Source: Datura wrightii
Taxonomy: Eukaryota; Streptophyta; Magnoliopsida; Solanales; Solanaceae
DNA: 64,000 nt
NCBI GenBank assembly: GCA_035772735.1
Contig: JASDFA010000001.1
Coordinates: forward strand, 135,761,001 to 135,825,000
Direction: 5' to 3'
Each line of letters opens with the position of its first letter. Within the stretch, counting starts at the first letter, position 1. Below, piece by piece: positions 45,328-56,598 of this stretch. The position numbers and the translations under genes were made by a program. The notes beneath the pieces are model-generated. The model saw only the letters and a list, made by a program, of their open reading frames with translations. It was not told the DNA's origin and ran no database searches.

Positions 45328-47073
45328 TATAACACCCCGAATGTTTCTAAGATCAGATTCTAGGCTTAAACAAAGAATTCAGATAGAAAGTGGAAATTTT
45401 TTTCATAGAACGAGTTGTGGGAGGACTCATTAGGTGACCCCACAAGTCATGGTCAGACCAGTGGGGAGTAGTCAGGAGGTGTAGCAAGTCGAGTAATCAC
45501 GGACGACCTGATGAGTCGTCATGTTAGGTAATGACTCGTCAGGGCAGTCGTGGGAAGAAGAGGCATGGAATCGTGGGATTCAAGGTGCAACGGATGACCA
45601 GCAATGACTCGTTAAGTCGGCCGTTGGGTGGAGACTAGAGTTCCGGGATGGGGTGCCAGGAAGTGGGAATGACTGAAGGAGGCCACGAGTCATTGTGAAA
45701 GACCAAGACTTGTGAAGTGAGTCGTCAGATGAGTCGATGGAACTTTTGAGAAGTCGTCTAGTGCACTTCACAATAGGGCCCCATGAGCCGTTCTCCTCCC
45801 CACAACTTGTGGAGTGCCCGGTGGGGACTGTCAGGTGGAATTTTCCTGCGTTATCCTACGGGTGTTTTCGTAAAACCCTATGATCCTAACTCTTAAAATA
45901 TGTCGTTTTGAGTATAGTTTGGGACGTTTTTAAGGGGGTAACTAGCCCAAACCCTGATTCTATATCAAGTAACTCTCAAACCCTTCTTCCTTCTCTCTCT
46001 CAAGGCTTAAGGATTCTTCAAGGGATTATTCAAAGGCTTCAAGGTCAAGTTCAAGTGGGAAATTCTTCGAAACAGGTATGGGGGTTTTTCAACAAGGATA
46101 TTCTTCCATCCTTATGCCCAAAAATATTTTATCAAAAACCCAATTTCAATTATTCCAGAAAAGCCTGAGCTAGGGTTTTGATTAATGGGTGATTTCTTCT
46201 ATGTTTTCTTGAATTCTAAAGCCCACTAGGATTATGAGCTAATTGTGATTATAAAATTATTCGAATATCTTGAATTATGTGTTAGATGGTGAAAATGCAT
46301 GCTTATAGAATGTTCGTCATGAGATGGCTAGAACAATGATTCAGGTTTTATTATTGTCTGCTCAATTAAATCAATGACTCGTATCCATGTATGAAATATG
46401 TGGATATTGTAAGAATTCCCCAATGATTAGAATATACTATTTGATAAATATGTTTAGATGAGATTATAGTGTATGGGCTTGATCAATTGAAGTAAAATAT
46501 GAATTTTCATTATGTTTTTAATGGAATTGGTTAAGTATGAGGTATCTATGATAATGGTCTAACTATTGCATCTTTCTCATGCATTGGAGTGAACTATGAA
46601 ACTCGTCTTATGAAATGAAAATCTATGCTCCTCCCATGAATTCGTTGTAAATGCTTAAAGTATGAGTTACGCGCATGGGCTTCTGTAAATCTAAGTATGT
46701 GAAACAATGTATCTATACTAAAGTGTATGTTGGGCGTATGTACCATAAATGGCCCTATGATGCATGTTGAATGATGTGAATTCAGAACTTGAATGCTTTG
46801 GAAGTGTAATGCATGAAGTGAATCTATAGATGATCACTAAAGTAAGACTTTTGAAGAAATATTGATTTAGAACCATGATGATATGAATTATGATGATAAA
46901 GCATGAGAATGATATTCTAGACTATTGGGCTTGTTGTTAGTAGAAAGTAGCTGTAATCCTTTCTAAATGAATGTCGTATGATGAAACCAGTAATGTTCAT
47001 GTTTTTGACTAGCTGCAGTAGCATAGATCAGATGTATAATGCCAGATCAGTACTCCTTATGTTCTAGTCAGCT

Positions 47074-47300
47074 AGGGACTCTCCATAGCCGAGAATGTTT
47101 CCCTTGGTCAGCTCGGGATCCTCCATAGTAGAGAGTGACTCCCTAGTTTAGTCAGGTTCCTCCATAGTAGAGAGTGACTCCCTAGTTTAGTCAGGATCCT
47201 CCATAGCAGAGAGTGACTCCCTAGCTCAATCGGGACTTTCCATAGTAGAGAATGACTCCCTCAGTTTAGTTGGGACTCCCCATAGTAGAGAATGACTTCC
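47074..47300 (+). repeat. 39-bp minisatellite in the solo LTR
   Basis: About six tandem units, each starting TCCATAGTAGAGAGTGACTC and continuing CTAGTTTAGTCAGG(A/T)TCC. Unit starts at about 47076, 47122, 47161, 47200, 47239 and 47279; the two middle intervals are exactly 39 bp. Later copies carry substitutions such as GAGAATGAC. Confidence 0.8.
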
Positions 47301-47418
47301 TTAGGTATGTTATCAACATGATTCAGTTCCGCATGATTCAGATTTCAGCTTAGAACAAATATAATATAATGAATGCAGACTCAGTTACCAGGAGTGATCC
47401 AGTATAGTGTGTGATGCT

Positions 47419-47674
47419 ACCATGATTGGGAATTGTTTGATCGTCTTTCTCTGAGGAAGAGTCGAAATAGAATCAACTTGAATTCGAGACCGCTATTCAA
47501 AATCTTAGTGAAACACTGGATTTCTTATCTCATGTCTGCTTTTCGTAAAAAAATACCAATTAAAGTGGAGGGTTTCTTCAAACAACAAGGGGCTGGGTCA
47601 ACTATTCAATCAAATGATATGGAGCATGTTTCCCATCTCTTCTCGAGAAACAAGTGGGCTATTTCTTTGCAAAA
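47419..47674 (+). pseudogene. ycf2: Plastid ycf2 fragment (NUPT)
   Basis: The frame from 47433 reads FDRLSLRKSRNRINLNSRPL, ILVKHWISYLMSAFRKKIPI, VEGFFKQQGAGSTIQSNDME and HVSHLFSRNKWAISLQ. This matches my memory of about 85 residues near the N-terminal part of the chloroplast protein Ycf2, a large essential plastid protein linked to protein import. Agreement starts at about ACCATGATTGGG (47419) and ends at TTGCAAAA (47674), where the ORF runs into unrelated sequence. Differences recalled are mostly Gly/Glu to Arg/Lys, i.e. G-to-A changes, typical of decayed nuclear plastid DNA. It has no function here. Confidence 0.88.
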
Positions 47675-48345
47675 GCTTTGGCTCTTATTAAATGTTCAAT
47701 ACTTGGCCCTTGTGCATAAGTTCAATGATGTTTTAGGATATGTGATCCATATGAAAGTTTCATGTATATATATATATGTGTATGTGACCGATAAGAGGAT
47801 TGTTGCATGCTAAATCAGTTATGTAGATGTATTTTGTTATTTCTTTATTGTATACTTTATTTAGTTGTTTACATTTTTCTAGAATGCTCAGTGCATTCCA
47901 AGTACTGAACGCATGCCTTTATGTGCTATATCATTTCGTGATATAGATTCAGGTATCCAAACCCGACCCTACAGATAGACACGCTCCTCTTCCATCTCAA
48001 CGGATTGTGGTGAGTCCTCATCTCTCAAGGATGAGATCTATGTTTTTATTCAGTTGTAGTTCAATTTTAAGACTTTGAGAGTTAGTTGGGGACATGTCCT
48101 GACAACTCATCAATTAATAGAGGCTTTTGGACATGTGTAATCAGATTCTGTCTATGTATTGCATGTTGTTAGATTATGTCTTTAAATGTTAATCTTGGCT
48201 TTCAAAGTTAGTTTCCACTCAGTTATGCTTTCTTAGATGTCTATATCGTGAAGTGTTATGCTATTATTATTCCATGGGTCGACTTGGAGACTTTTGGGGT
48301 TCCTTGTCCCGAGTTATGGCTAGGGTGCAAACTCGGGTCATAACA

Positions 48346-49962
48346 TGTAGTAGTAGATGCACTTAGTAGACTCTCCATGGAAAGTGTGTCCCATGTAGAT
48401 GATGGAAAGAAGGAGATGGTAAAAGACGTGCATTGACTTGCACGGTTGGGAGTTCATTTTGTTAATTCAACCGATGGCGGTGTTATTTTTCAGAATGGAT
48501 CAAAATCGTCCTTGATGATAGATGTAAAATCTAGATAAGACAAGTATCCCATTTTGGTAAAGATTAAAGAAGCCGTCCAAAATCGGAAAGTAGAGGTCTT
48601 CTCCAAAAGGGGTGATGGTGTGCTTCGATATTAGGGACGCATGTGTGTTTCAGATATTGATGATTTGAGAAATCGGATGTTGCATGAGGCTCACGGTTCC
48701 CAATATTTAATCCACCCAGGTGCCACCAAGATGTACTGTGACTTATGGGAAGTCTATTGGTAGAATGGCATGAAGAAAAACATCGCAGAATTTGTAGCTA
48801 AGTGCCCAAACTATTAGCAAGTGAAGCTTGATCATCAGAGGCCCGGAGGTGTTCTTCAAGATATTAGCATTCCTACTTGGAAATTAGAAGAGATTAATAT
48901 GGACTTTATTATAGGGTTGGCTCTCTCTCAGCGGCAATATGACTCCATTTGGGTTGTAGTGGACAGGTTGACCAAAGCTGCTCATTTTCTACCGGTCAAA
49001 ACTGCCGATTCCGCGGAGGATTATGCCAAACTATACATCCGAGAGCTAGTTCAATTAGATGGAGTTCCCTTGTCCATTAGATCAGACAGAGGTACCCAAT
49101 TTACCTCTCAATTTTGGAGGTCGTTTCAAAAAGGACTTGGTACTAAGGTTAAGCACAGCACAGCATTTCACCCGCAAACAGATGGTCGAGTGGAGCAGAC
49201 AATTCATACTCTTGATGACATGCTAAGAGCATGCGTGATGGACTTCAAAGGTAGTTTGGATGATCATTTGCCTCTTATTGAGTTTGCATACAATAAAAGC
49301 TACCATTCCAGTATTGAGATGGCTCCGTTTGAGGGTCTCTATGAGCGGAGATGTAGATCGCCTATTGGTTGATTCAAAGTTTGTGAAGCTGCGATGATAG
49401 GACTAGATTCTTTCCATAAGGCCATGGAGAAAGTTCAGCTTATATGGGATAGGTTGAAAACAACTCTAAGTCACCAAAAGTCCTATGCCGATGTGAGAAG
49501 GAGAGAACTCGAGTTCGAAGTGGATGATTGGGAGTTTCTGAAGTTGTCTCCCATGAAGGGAGTGATGCGATTTGGAAAGAAAGAAAAACTCAACCTTCGT
49601 TATGTTGGCCCCTACCGAATTGTCAAGCGGGTTGGTAAGATAGCATATAAATTGGAGTTTCCCTCAGAATTTGCTTTCGTGCATCCTGTTTTTCATGTAT
49701 CTCTCTTAAAGAAGTGTTTGGTGATCCTGCTCTTGTTTTCCCGGTGGACACTTTCAGTGTGAAAGACAACCTTAGTTATGAGGAGGTTCCGGTGGAAATA
49801 CTGGATCGTTAGGTTTGAAGGCTATGAAACAAGTAAGTAGTTTCATTCAAGGTTTTGTGGAGAAATTAGCATGTTGAGGGAGCTACTCGGGAAGCCAAAG
49901 CAGACATGATGGCTAAATACCCACATTTATTCTCTAACGGCTCAGTTCAAGCTTGAGGTATC
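48346..49962 (+). pseudogene. Tekay-like integrase and chromodomain region (broken)
   Basis: VVVDALSRLSME continues from 45327. A zinc-binding region reads LHEAHGSQYLIHPGATKMYC and VAKCPNYQQV with one stop and the last Cys replaced by Tyr. The DDE core is in one frame from 48821: NMDFIIGLALS (first Asp), IRSDRGTQFTSQFW (second Asp), HPQTDGRVEQTI (Glu). A TGA at 49370 replaces the Trp of PIGWF; the same frame then gives SYADVRRRELEFEVDDW, SPMKGVMRFGKKEKLNLRYV and HPVFHVSLLKKCL (the GPY/F region). A frameshift near 49720 precedes the chromodomain-type NLSYEEVPVEILDR. The tail ends at KYPHLFSNGSVQA. Confidence 0.88.
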
Positions 49963-50172
49963 AATTTGTTCCCTAGTGCTCTATTTAGTTTTCATGCTCA
50001 GTATATGTACCCCAGTTTCTTTCATGTATGTGGATGTGTATATGATTCATGAATTCAGTTCAACCATGTAGTTTGAATCGGAGTAAGTCATTCCGTCAAT
50101 TTTTAGATTATATGATCAATAATTGAGTATGATGATTGCTTTTCTCTTGTTTTGTGTATGCTTTCCCATGTT

Positions 50173-50202
50173 TGAGGATGAATTTTCCCAAGGGGGAGAT
50201 AT
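50173..50202 (+). promoter_or_regulatory. Polypurine tract and upstream motif before the 3' LTR
   Basis: TTTGAGGATGAATTTTCCCA, then AAGGGGGAGATAT up to the LTR start at 50203. Same order as at 352-386. Confidence 0.7.
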
Positions 50203-52037
50203 TGTTATACCCCAGAAGTACCCAAGACTATACCTAGGATTTAAAAATGGAAAGTGGCAGAAAATTTGGGTATGTCAAAGGATGGGTCATGTAATGGATC
50301 GATGGTTCCACCAATGATCCGTATGATGCATCCGTGGTGAGGTTCTGGAAGTTCGATGTTGGGAGTAATGGGTGTAGGAACGACTCGTTGTTTGATGTCA
50401 CGAGTCATTGGATGGAGTCATCGTAAGATTGATCCTTGGTTAAGGGAGAAGGAACGGGTCGTGGAACGACCTATTTTAGGTAGCAACGAGTTGTGGTCAA
50501 CAGTCATGAAAAAGGGTTCAGGATAAGGTAGTGATGACGACGACTGGCAGTAACGAGTCATTAGGTCTAGCAACAACCCGTCCTGTCCGGTTGTGGTGAG
50601 AGATCATAGACCTGAAATCAGGGTCAAGCAATGAGTGGTGACAACGGACCGTAGAAGCTGATGACAAATCGTTCTGTCATCCGTTGTCACCAGCAATTCA
50701 GAATTTTTAGGAAATTCATTAAGGTCATTTTTGTTATTCCTAAGTGTTATGGTCCTAAACTAAGTCATTTAAGGCTCAAAATGCAGTGTTTTATGAAGGG
50801 AAAATCTATCCAAGACTCATTCACATTCATGCATGCATATTGAAGGGGTTTCGGAGGTGATCAAGTTAGAGTTCTTCAAGCTTTCCTTCAATCCTTCATT
50901 AGGCTTTCATGGAGTGATAAAATCAGATCTTCCCCAGGTTTGTAGGGTCATGAATGGGTAAATTCATTCACCCATGCCCAATCCCTCTCTAAATCATGAA
51001 ATTTTCTATGTTGATTATATGGGGTTTTTGACCCAATGCATGAAATTCCTACTTTCCTACATGGGTATGATCTAAATATGTTTCTAATATTGAATTATGA
51101 TTCATGGGAAATTTTTACATTGTTTTCAAATATAATTGTGTTTTCAAGCTTTATAAGTTCAAATGCCAATCTATGAGAAGTGCATGAAAGTTGAGATTTA
51201 TGATGAATGTTCAAGTATGATGAGATATTATTGATGAAAAGCAAGTTTTCAAGTTACCCGTGTTTATAATAATGTTTTCAAGTGAATGGAGTATTTTCAA
51301 GCATGTTAAAGTATTGGGTAATGCCCATATGTTCAAATATGATTTATGATTTATGATATGGATTTCATGATTTACCGATTTATGAAGTTGGCCGATTATG
51401 GGCCCTTGATTCATGGCTAAACATATATGTAAATGGGGATCAACGATGTTAATTTTATTTGGACATGAATCTCATGAATGATGTTTATGATTTACATACT
51501 AGCCTAATGTGCATGTTTTTGGGTGCAGTGTCTGGCACCGAGTAGCCCGATGTTCAAAGGACTATGCCGATGTCTCATAACTACGTACCACCATAGGTTG
51601 ATATTGATACATTACAATGTTAATGGATACCCTCTTTCGTGATATCACATACTGCCCGGCCCTTGCCTGGCAAGCCTTGGGATGATTCTGCCCACTTGAG
51701 TGAGATAGTTAGGGCATCATGTATCGCTCTACCATGATGGTGTCGGTTCTGACGAGTCCTCCCATTGTTCCTCATGATTTCTGCATTTTCATGTTATGAT
51801 ACTTTTGCTCAAGTTATGTTTTTATTAAGTTTCTCTTACGATTATGATTTCAAAGGAATTATGAATGATTTGGAAACCTGGAGCCTTATGTTACAATATG
51901 ATATTTATGACGTGAGCATGATGTCCTACTGTTATGAACTTTTGATGTATTTTTAAATGTCTGTTATACTTACCTTGCATACTTAGCATATTCCACCTAC
52001 TGACCACATACTTTATGCTATATCGTTTCATGATACA
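50203..52037 (+). repeat. 3' LTR of the right-hand Tekay-like element, first part
   Basis: Starts TGTTATACCCC. It is interrupted after ATACA (52033-52037) by the younger gag-protease element and resumes at 61923. It retains the block CTACGTACCACCATAGG (about 51580-51597) that the 5' LTR has lost. The ORFs at 50661, 51211 and 51765 lie within the LTR and have no domains. Confidence 0.85.
52033..52037. repeat. Target-site duplication ATACA, left copy
   Basis: ATACA at 52033-52037 and 61918-61922; the 5' LTR has GATACAGACTCTGATC at this point, the uninterrupted version. Confidence 0.92.
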
Positions 52038-53467
52038 TGTTCGGGTGTTTGCTATAGGGGTTAAAAATTGACACGCAAGTGCACGTGGTCAAACAAGTAA
52101 TAAAGTGGCTAAGTAAGCCAAGTATCGAACCAACGAGACTCTGGATAAGTAAAATTGCTTAGGTATACGATATTCTATCTTACTTCTAAATATGTTGACA
52201 ACAACGTAACCAAAAGTTAAATAAGTTTTTGTTTATAAATTATATACTAAAACTATTAACAAATATTTACTGTGAATTGAAACTATGGATATGAGCATGC
52301 CAAGGTTAAGAACAAGTAATGAACTTGATTATCATCATAATTCAGTTATTCTTCTCTTCTAGTTGTTAGCCAAGAACATTAGCCAAGAGATTAAAACTCT
52401 CGTATTTAATCTCACTTAAGAATCATAAACCATCCATCTACATTTCTGTGATCAAATGCAATTTATGACCTAGCAATACAATTTCGGTTCCTAAATTGAC
52501 TAATACGGCTTTAAAGTATATTTCTATCAAGAAAGCACATCAAAACCCAATTTTCCCAAATCAAGTTAAGAACAATACCCTATTAATTCACAACTTTCCA
52601 ATTTCTTGCTCTCTCGAGTGAAATTGGACTTTTTAGATGTACATTAATGTCGGCCACACACTAATGCAGGAGAAACAAGAATTAATAGAACAACATAGAA
52701 GAAGAAGATGAAAAACCATACAATTCAATAATCAAAATTCATCACCATTGTTCATAACCTCAGCAAGGAAGAGAATTAGCCACTCATTTGTGGATTAATC
52801 ATCCTAAAACAAGTGTTAATCATACAAACAATTGATTGAAAGAAGAAAGAAAGAGAGAAAAACCCTTAGCTTTTTCGTCCCTCAACTGCCTCTAACCCAC
52901 GTCCTTGCTCCACCAAGTCTGAATTTATTAAAAATAAGCCTAAGTGTTCTATTTATACTATTGGGAATTTTTCCCGGAATAACAAGCAACGTGTCACGGA
53001 GGCCAACACGGAGCACTGCCTCCATGACACGGCATGGACGCGGACCCTCACTGTAAATATAGGGTCCGGGAATATAGCCTCAACGTCGCACGGAGGCCAA
53101 CGCGGAGGCTTATCTCCGTGCCACGGAGCTATCGCGAGGCTTCACTGGAAATTGTCAATTAAATCACCCTCCAGGCAGTGTGCCTCCGCGATGGTAGCGT
53201 GGCACGGCTCCATCGCGGAGCCCCTTTACATTGTGCATTCCAATGTCGTTTCCATGCTCGCATCCAAGTCCAACTCCGATATTGTTCCAACATGCATTTT
53301 AGCTCCTAAAAATCATGTTTTACCTGCAAAACAATGCTAATCATGTTGGTTAGTATAAATTCACATTTTATTACCAATTACATGAAAATGTATACACATT
53401 GCATAACAAACAAGGCGAAAATGATACGTTTGAGTATCACTTGGGCATATAAATCTGCCCAAGATCA
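52038..53467 (-). repeat. 3' LTR of the younger gag-protease element
   Basis: On the minus strand it starts TGATCTTGGGC at 53467 and ends CACCCGAACA at 52038; 1430 bp. The stem CTTGGGCA/TGCCCAAG is preserved near the start. The ORFs at 52832 and 53152 are repeat shadows. Confidence 0.9.
52950..53220 (-). promoter_or_regulatory. LTR promoter region: inverted repeats and TATAAATA
   Basis: CTCCGCGATGG (53184-53194) pairs with CCATCGCGGAG (53210-53220), an 11-bp perfect inverted repeat. Further GTGCCACGGAG dyads lie down to 52990, then TATAAATA (minus; plus 52950-52957). Same layout at 61400-61670. Confidence 0.65.
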
Positions 53468-53481
53468 CTTACCCCACACTT
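53468..53481 (-). promoter_or_regulatory. Polypurine tract
   Basis: Minus strand AAGTGTGGGGTAAG directly before the LTR, identical to 18716-18729. The TTGTTCG-AGGA-CGAACAA inverted repeat lies just upstream (plus 53488-53505). Confidence 0.75.
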
Positions 53482-55372
53482 AAATCCTTGTTCGTCCTCG
53501 AACAACACATACACAACTCATGCAAATTACATCCCAACCTTTGCCACTATGGTGCGACAATTTATGCTACGGTCATACCGATCATTCAATATTGTAAATC
53601 ATCAAGAAAACATGCATGGTCTTAACAATGCAATGACCTTTAATACATCAAGACTTCCTAGCCTTCAAGAATCGACTCTCGATATCGGCAAACTCATGCA
53701 AATCAGCTAATCAAGATATCCGACATGAAAATCAATCTTTCATCAAGCATGTGCCCTAACAACTCAAGAGAATCTTCCCCTTTATGTTCATGCAACACAC
53801 AAACATTCAAGTAGGGGCATGTAGAAATTAATTTCAGTCTCTCTCCCAAAAGAATTCACATGCATCATGTCATGACCCACTAATATAAAGAAATGCAATG
53901 TAAGATCAAGTAGGACTTTAATGGGTTGTAATGGAAGCTATGGAACTAGTATATATTGGATTAGCCAATAATAGTCACTAGCATCCTTAAGCGCCTTTTC
54001 AACACATTCCCATCGACTCATGGACATTGTTTCTCTCTTTTCTTTTTCCTCTCATCCCATTCATGCTTGTTTACTTTCGTACTGCCCATTTCATCCAACA
54101 CACTTGACACAATAGAAAGGGTTTTCATGTACCCTCAATATCATTTAATTATGATGAGTGCACCCTCCACCTTTTTCTTTTCTTTCCTCACTCTGCTTTT
54201 CTTTTTCTTTTCACCCTTCTCACTCTTTGACACTTTGGGAAAAATTTTTCTTTTCTTCTTAAGCGCTTAAGAGTTTTGTATAGACTTTACGGCTCATGAA
54301 AGGAAAGAATAAAGCTTAGTTTATACATTTTTGGACAAAAGAAAGAAATAATCGGCTAAAGGCTCAACGGGCTGACTAGGGTATACAGTCACATAAAAAT
54401 GAGAGTATGACAAGAAACAAAAAATAGAAACTCTCGGTTAAAAACAAAGAAATGCCTACATCCTTTCTAACACTACACCTCCTTCATTTCGTTTTGTACA
54501 CACACCAGGCAAGTTCTAGACACTTCACAATAGCATGGAAGAACAATACCTCACTTCACACTTCATGCACATGCTCGATTCAAGATGCATTCACAGACTC
54601 TTTAATTAGCCAATTACATGAATTCAAAATTAAGCCTCAATCACACCGAATCGAATTCTACAGCCTAGGTAGCTCAACATATTTACAAAATTGCATGCTT
54701 TCAAACGAATCACTTTTACATTTTGAACATCAGTTACAACACGCAACCAAAATTTCACAACCAGATAGTAACTACAGGTTCAGTGATGCAATCCACCAAA
54801 GAAAAAAACTTAAAATAAATTAAAATCACTACTCCTACCGACTACATTTCCCTTAAGACGGTCGTCATCCATCCATCATAGGGAACGGTCACTAACTATG
54901 ACTTCGGTTCAATGGGACTATTCTCGGTAAAAGAACCGAAAACAAACTCCGAGAAACCCAAAAATAAAAATAAAAATTGAAAATTTTTTGCAAAACATCG
55001 ATCATTTCGATGGAAAAATATTTACAAAATATTTTACTATGTACAAAATATTTTCGCAAAACTTTGAAAATTATCGATCATTTCGATAAAGAAAAAAAAC
55101 TATTTACAAAATTTACAAAATTTGCACTGGCAACCACAACCTTTCACAACACACATCATTTACCACAAAAATATATACAGATACAACACAAATCAGTTCA
55201 CAACCACAGGGAAACATAAAAAACATACATGCAAAACAAAGGAAGAACATACAGCAGATTAGCCCAGGTCCCAGCACCTAGCTACTCCCCACCCCACACT
55301 TAAATCGAACACTGTCCCCAGTGTTCACAAAAATTAAAAATCACAAAAATTTCGGGTGGTGGAACTCCCTGA
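53482..55372 (-). other. Noncoding 3' region of the younger gag-protease element
   Basis: 1.9 kb with no supported gene. Contains the shared blocks seen at 16909-18715, including the GATGATGGATG-type block (plus 54864-54882) and CATGCATCATGTCATGACCC (plus 53869-53888). The plus-strand ORFs 54067-54270, 54452-54823 and 54977-55219 have no domains. Confidence 0.65.
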
Positions 55373-56593
55373 TCAGTCGAAATATTCGACTTCTTCATCT
55401 GGTGCTGCTGCCTCGTCGCCCATGTCCGAGTCTCCTCCCTCGTCGTCATCGGACTCCACATCGGAGTCCTCCCGACGTGTCTCCTCGTCTATGGGGACAT
55501 CATCGGCAGTGGACTCAACGAAGGCTGGTCCCACTCGGCACAAAGCTCTGGCGTTCTCGCCAAATGGGTAATCCAGCTCCAGCTGCCATAACTCTTCCTC
55601 TGTGGCTGGTCTCCCACCAATCCGAAGCTGAAGCATCTGCATACCAAACATTCGTGCCATGTACTGATCGTCACTAGCATGTCGCTCGCCCAGTGTCAGC
55701 ACTGGCCTGTGTGTGGTGTCGGGGGCCTTAGTTTTTGTCACATCAAGGGCCCTCCGCTCCAACTGCGGGATGTAGTCCAAAGCCTCTTCCTCAACGTCGA
55801 GGCCCTGGAGAATGGTGGTGATGAGTCCGCCGAACCCATACCTGTGGCCCTGGTGTAGTCGGGCTCTCTTCATGGCGGATATGATGACCGCCCCAACATT
55901 AATCTCCAGCCCTTTCATAAGGGCATACACCAGGCAGACACGGTCCCGGGTCACATCCGTCATGTGAACCCCCGGGATCAAGCACGAACACACTATTTTC
56001 AGCCATATTCTGGCCTCCCTGTTCATTAGAGAATACGGCAGAGTCTGGTGGTAACCCCTCTCCTTATGTCTGCTCCATCGGGCTGTGGACCGAGCCCCAC
56101 ACAAAGTGCGTCTGATATCAGCGTATGGTGGGGTGATGTTCAGCTGGCGGAGAACGTGGGCGTCTGTGTCCCGCGCTCCAACGATGGCATTTAATTGCTG
56201 GGGTTCCAGAGTGGCAATCTGCCCTCTGATTTTTATTGTGTGCCTTCTGATGGCCGGGTTCCAATTTGCATAGAACTCCCGGACTAAGTGTAGGTTGCAC
56301 TCCTTGGGCTCCTGAAATATGAAGCTGAGCCCAGCTGCCTCGATTCTCTACACAATACGGGGGAACTCCTGTGCTAGTGGTTCCCGTGCAATATGCTCCT
56401 CAGGGAAGTACTTATTCTCCTTATGTTTAGCGTACCACTTCTTCCCTTCATCGGTCACCCACCTCGTTCTGTATTGGCGGCGCTGGCCGCACGGAACAGC
56501 TGGTGCAGCTGGGACTGCAGTGCCCAATCTCATTCGTTTTCTCCCGGTGCCTCAAGTAGAAGCACCTTTACCCTTATCCTGCCTACTCGCCAT
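55373..56593 (-). pseudogene. Putative plant transposon protein (PF20167-like), younger copy
   Basis: ATG at 56593 starts MASRQDKGKGAST; the frame then runs to 55373, about 406 codons, with two stops (near 56552 and 56350). From 56104 the last 243 codons are open: GARSTARWSRHKERGYHQTL, NREARIWLKIVCSCLIPGVH, VTRDRVCLVYALMKGLEINV, KRARLHQGHRYGFGGLIT, MARMFGMQMLQLRIGGRPAT, and an acidic tail ending EEVEYFD. It aligns with 15689-16908 throughout. The lesions differ from those in the older copy, so the frame was open in their common ancestor. The family is known as putative plant transposon protein; I know no demonstrated activity. The plus-strand ORFs 55321-55677, 56085-56273 and 56319-56672 are shadows. 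Confidence 0.82.
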
Positions 56594-56598
56594 TGTAC

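Larger units (their letters stand above)
45328..48345 (+). repeat. Solo LTR of a Tekay-like element, 3.0 kb
   Basis: Starts TATAACACCCCG (TG mutated to TA) and ends ACTCGGGTCATAACA. It is unusually long because it contains a 39-bp minisatellite (47074-47300) and a plastid DNA fragment (47419-47674). U3 dyads of the ACGAGTCGT type lie at 45410-45830. The ORFs at 45580-45771 and 45908-46168 are LTR shadows. Confidence 0.85.

Noticed and set aside
47074..47300. CRISPR-like pattern of repeats
   Set aside because: Units are directly adjacent without unique spacers, inside a plant LTR; it is a minisatellite.
47433..47813. 126-codon ORF taken as an expressed gene
   Set aside because: Its first ~80 codons are ycf2 plastid sequence and the rest is LTR; no start context or promoter.
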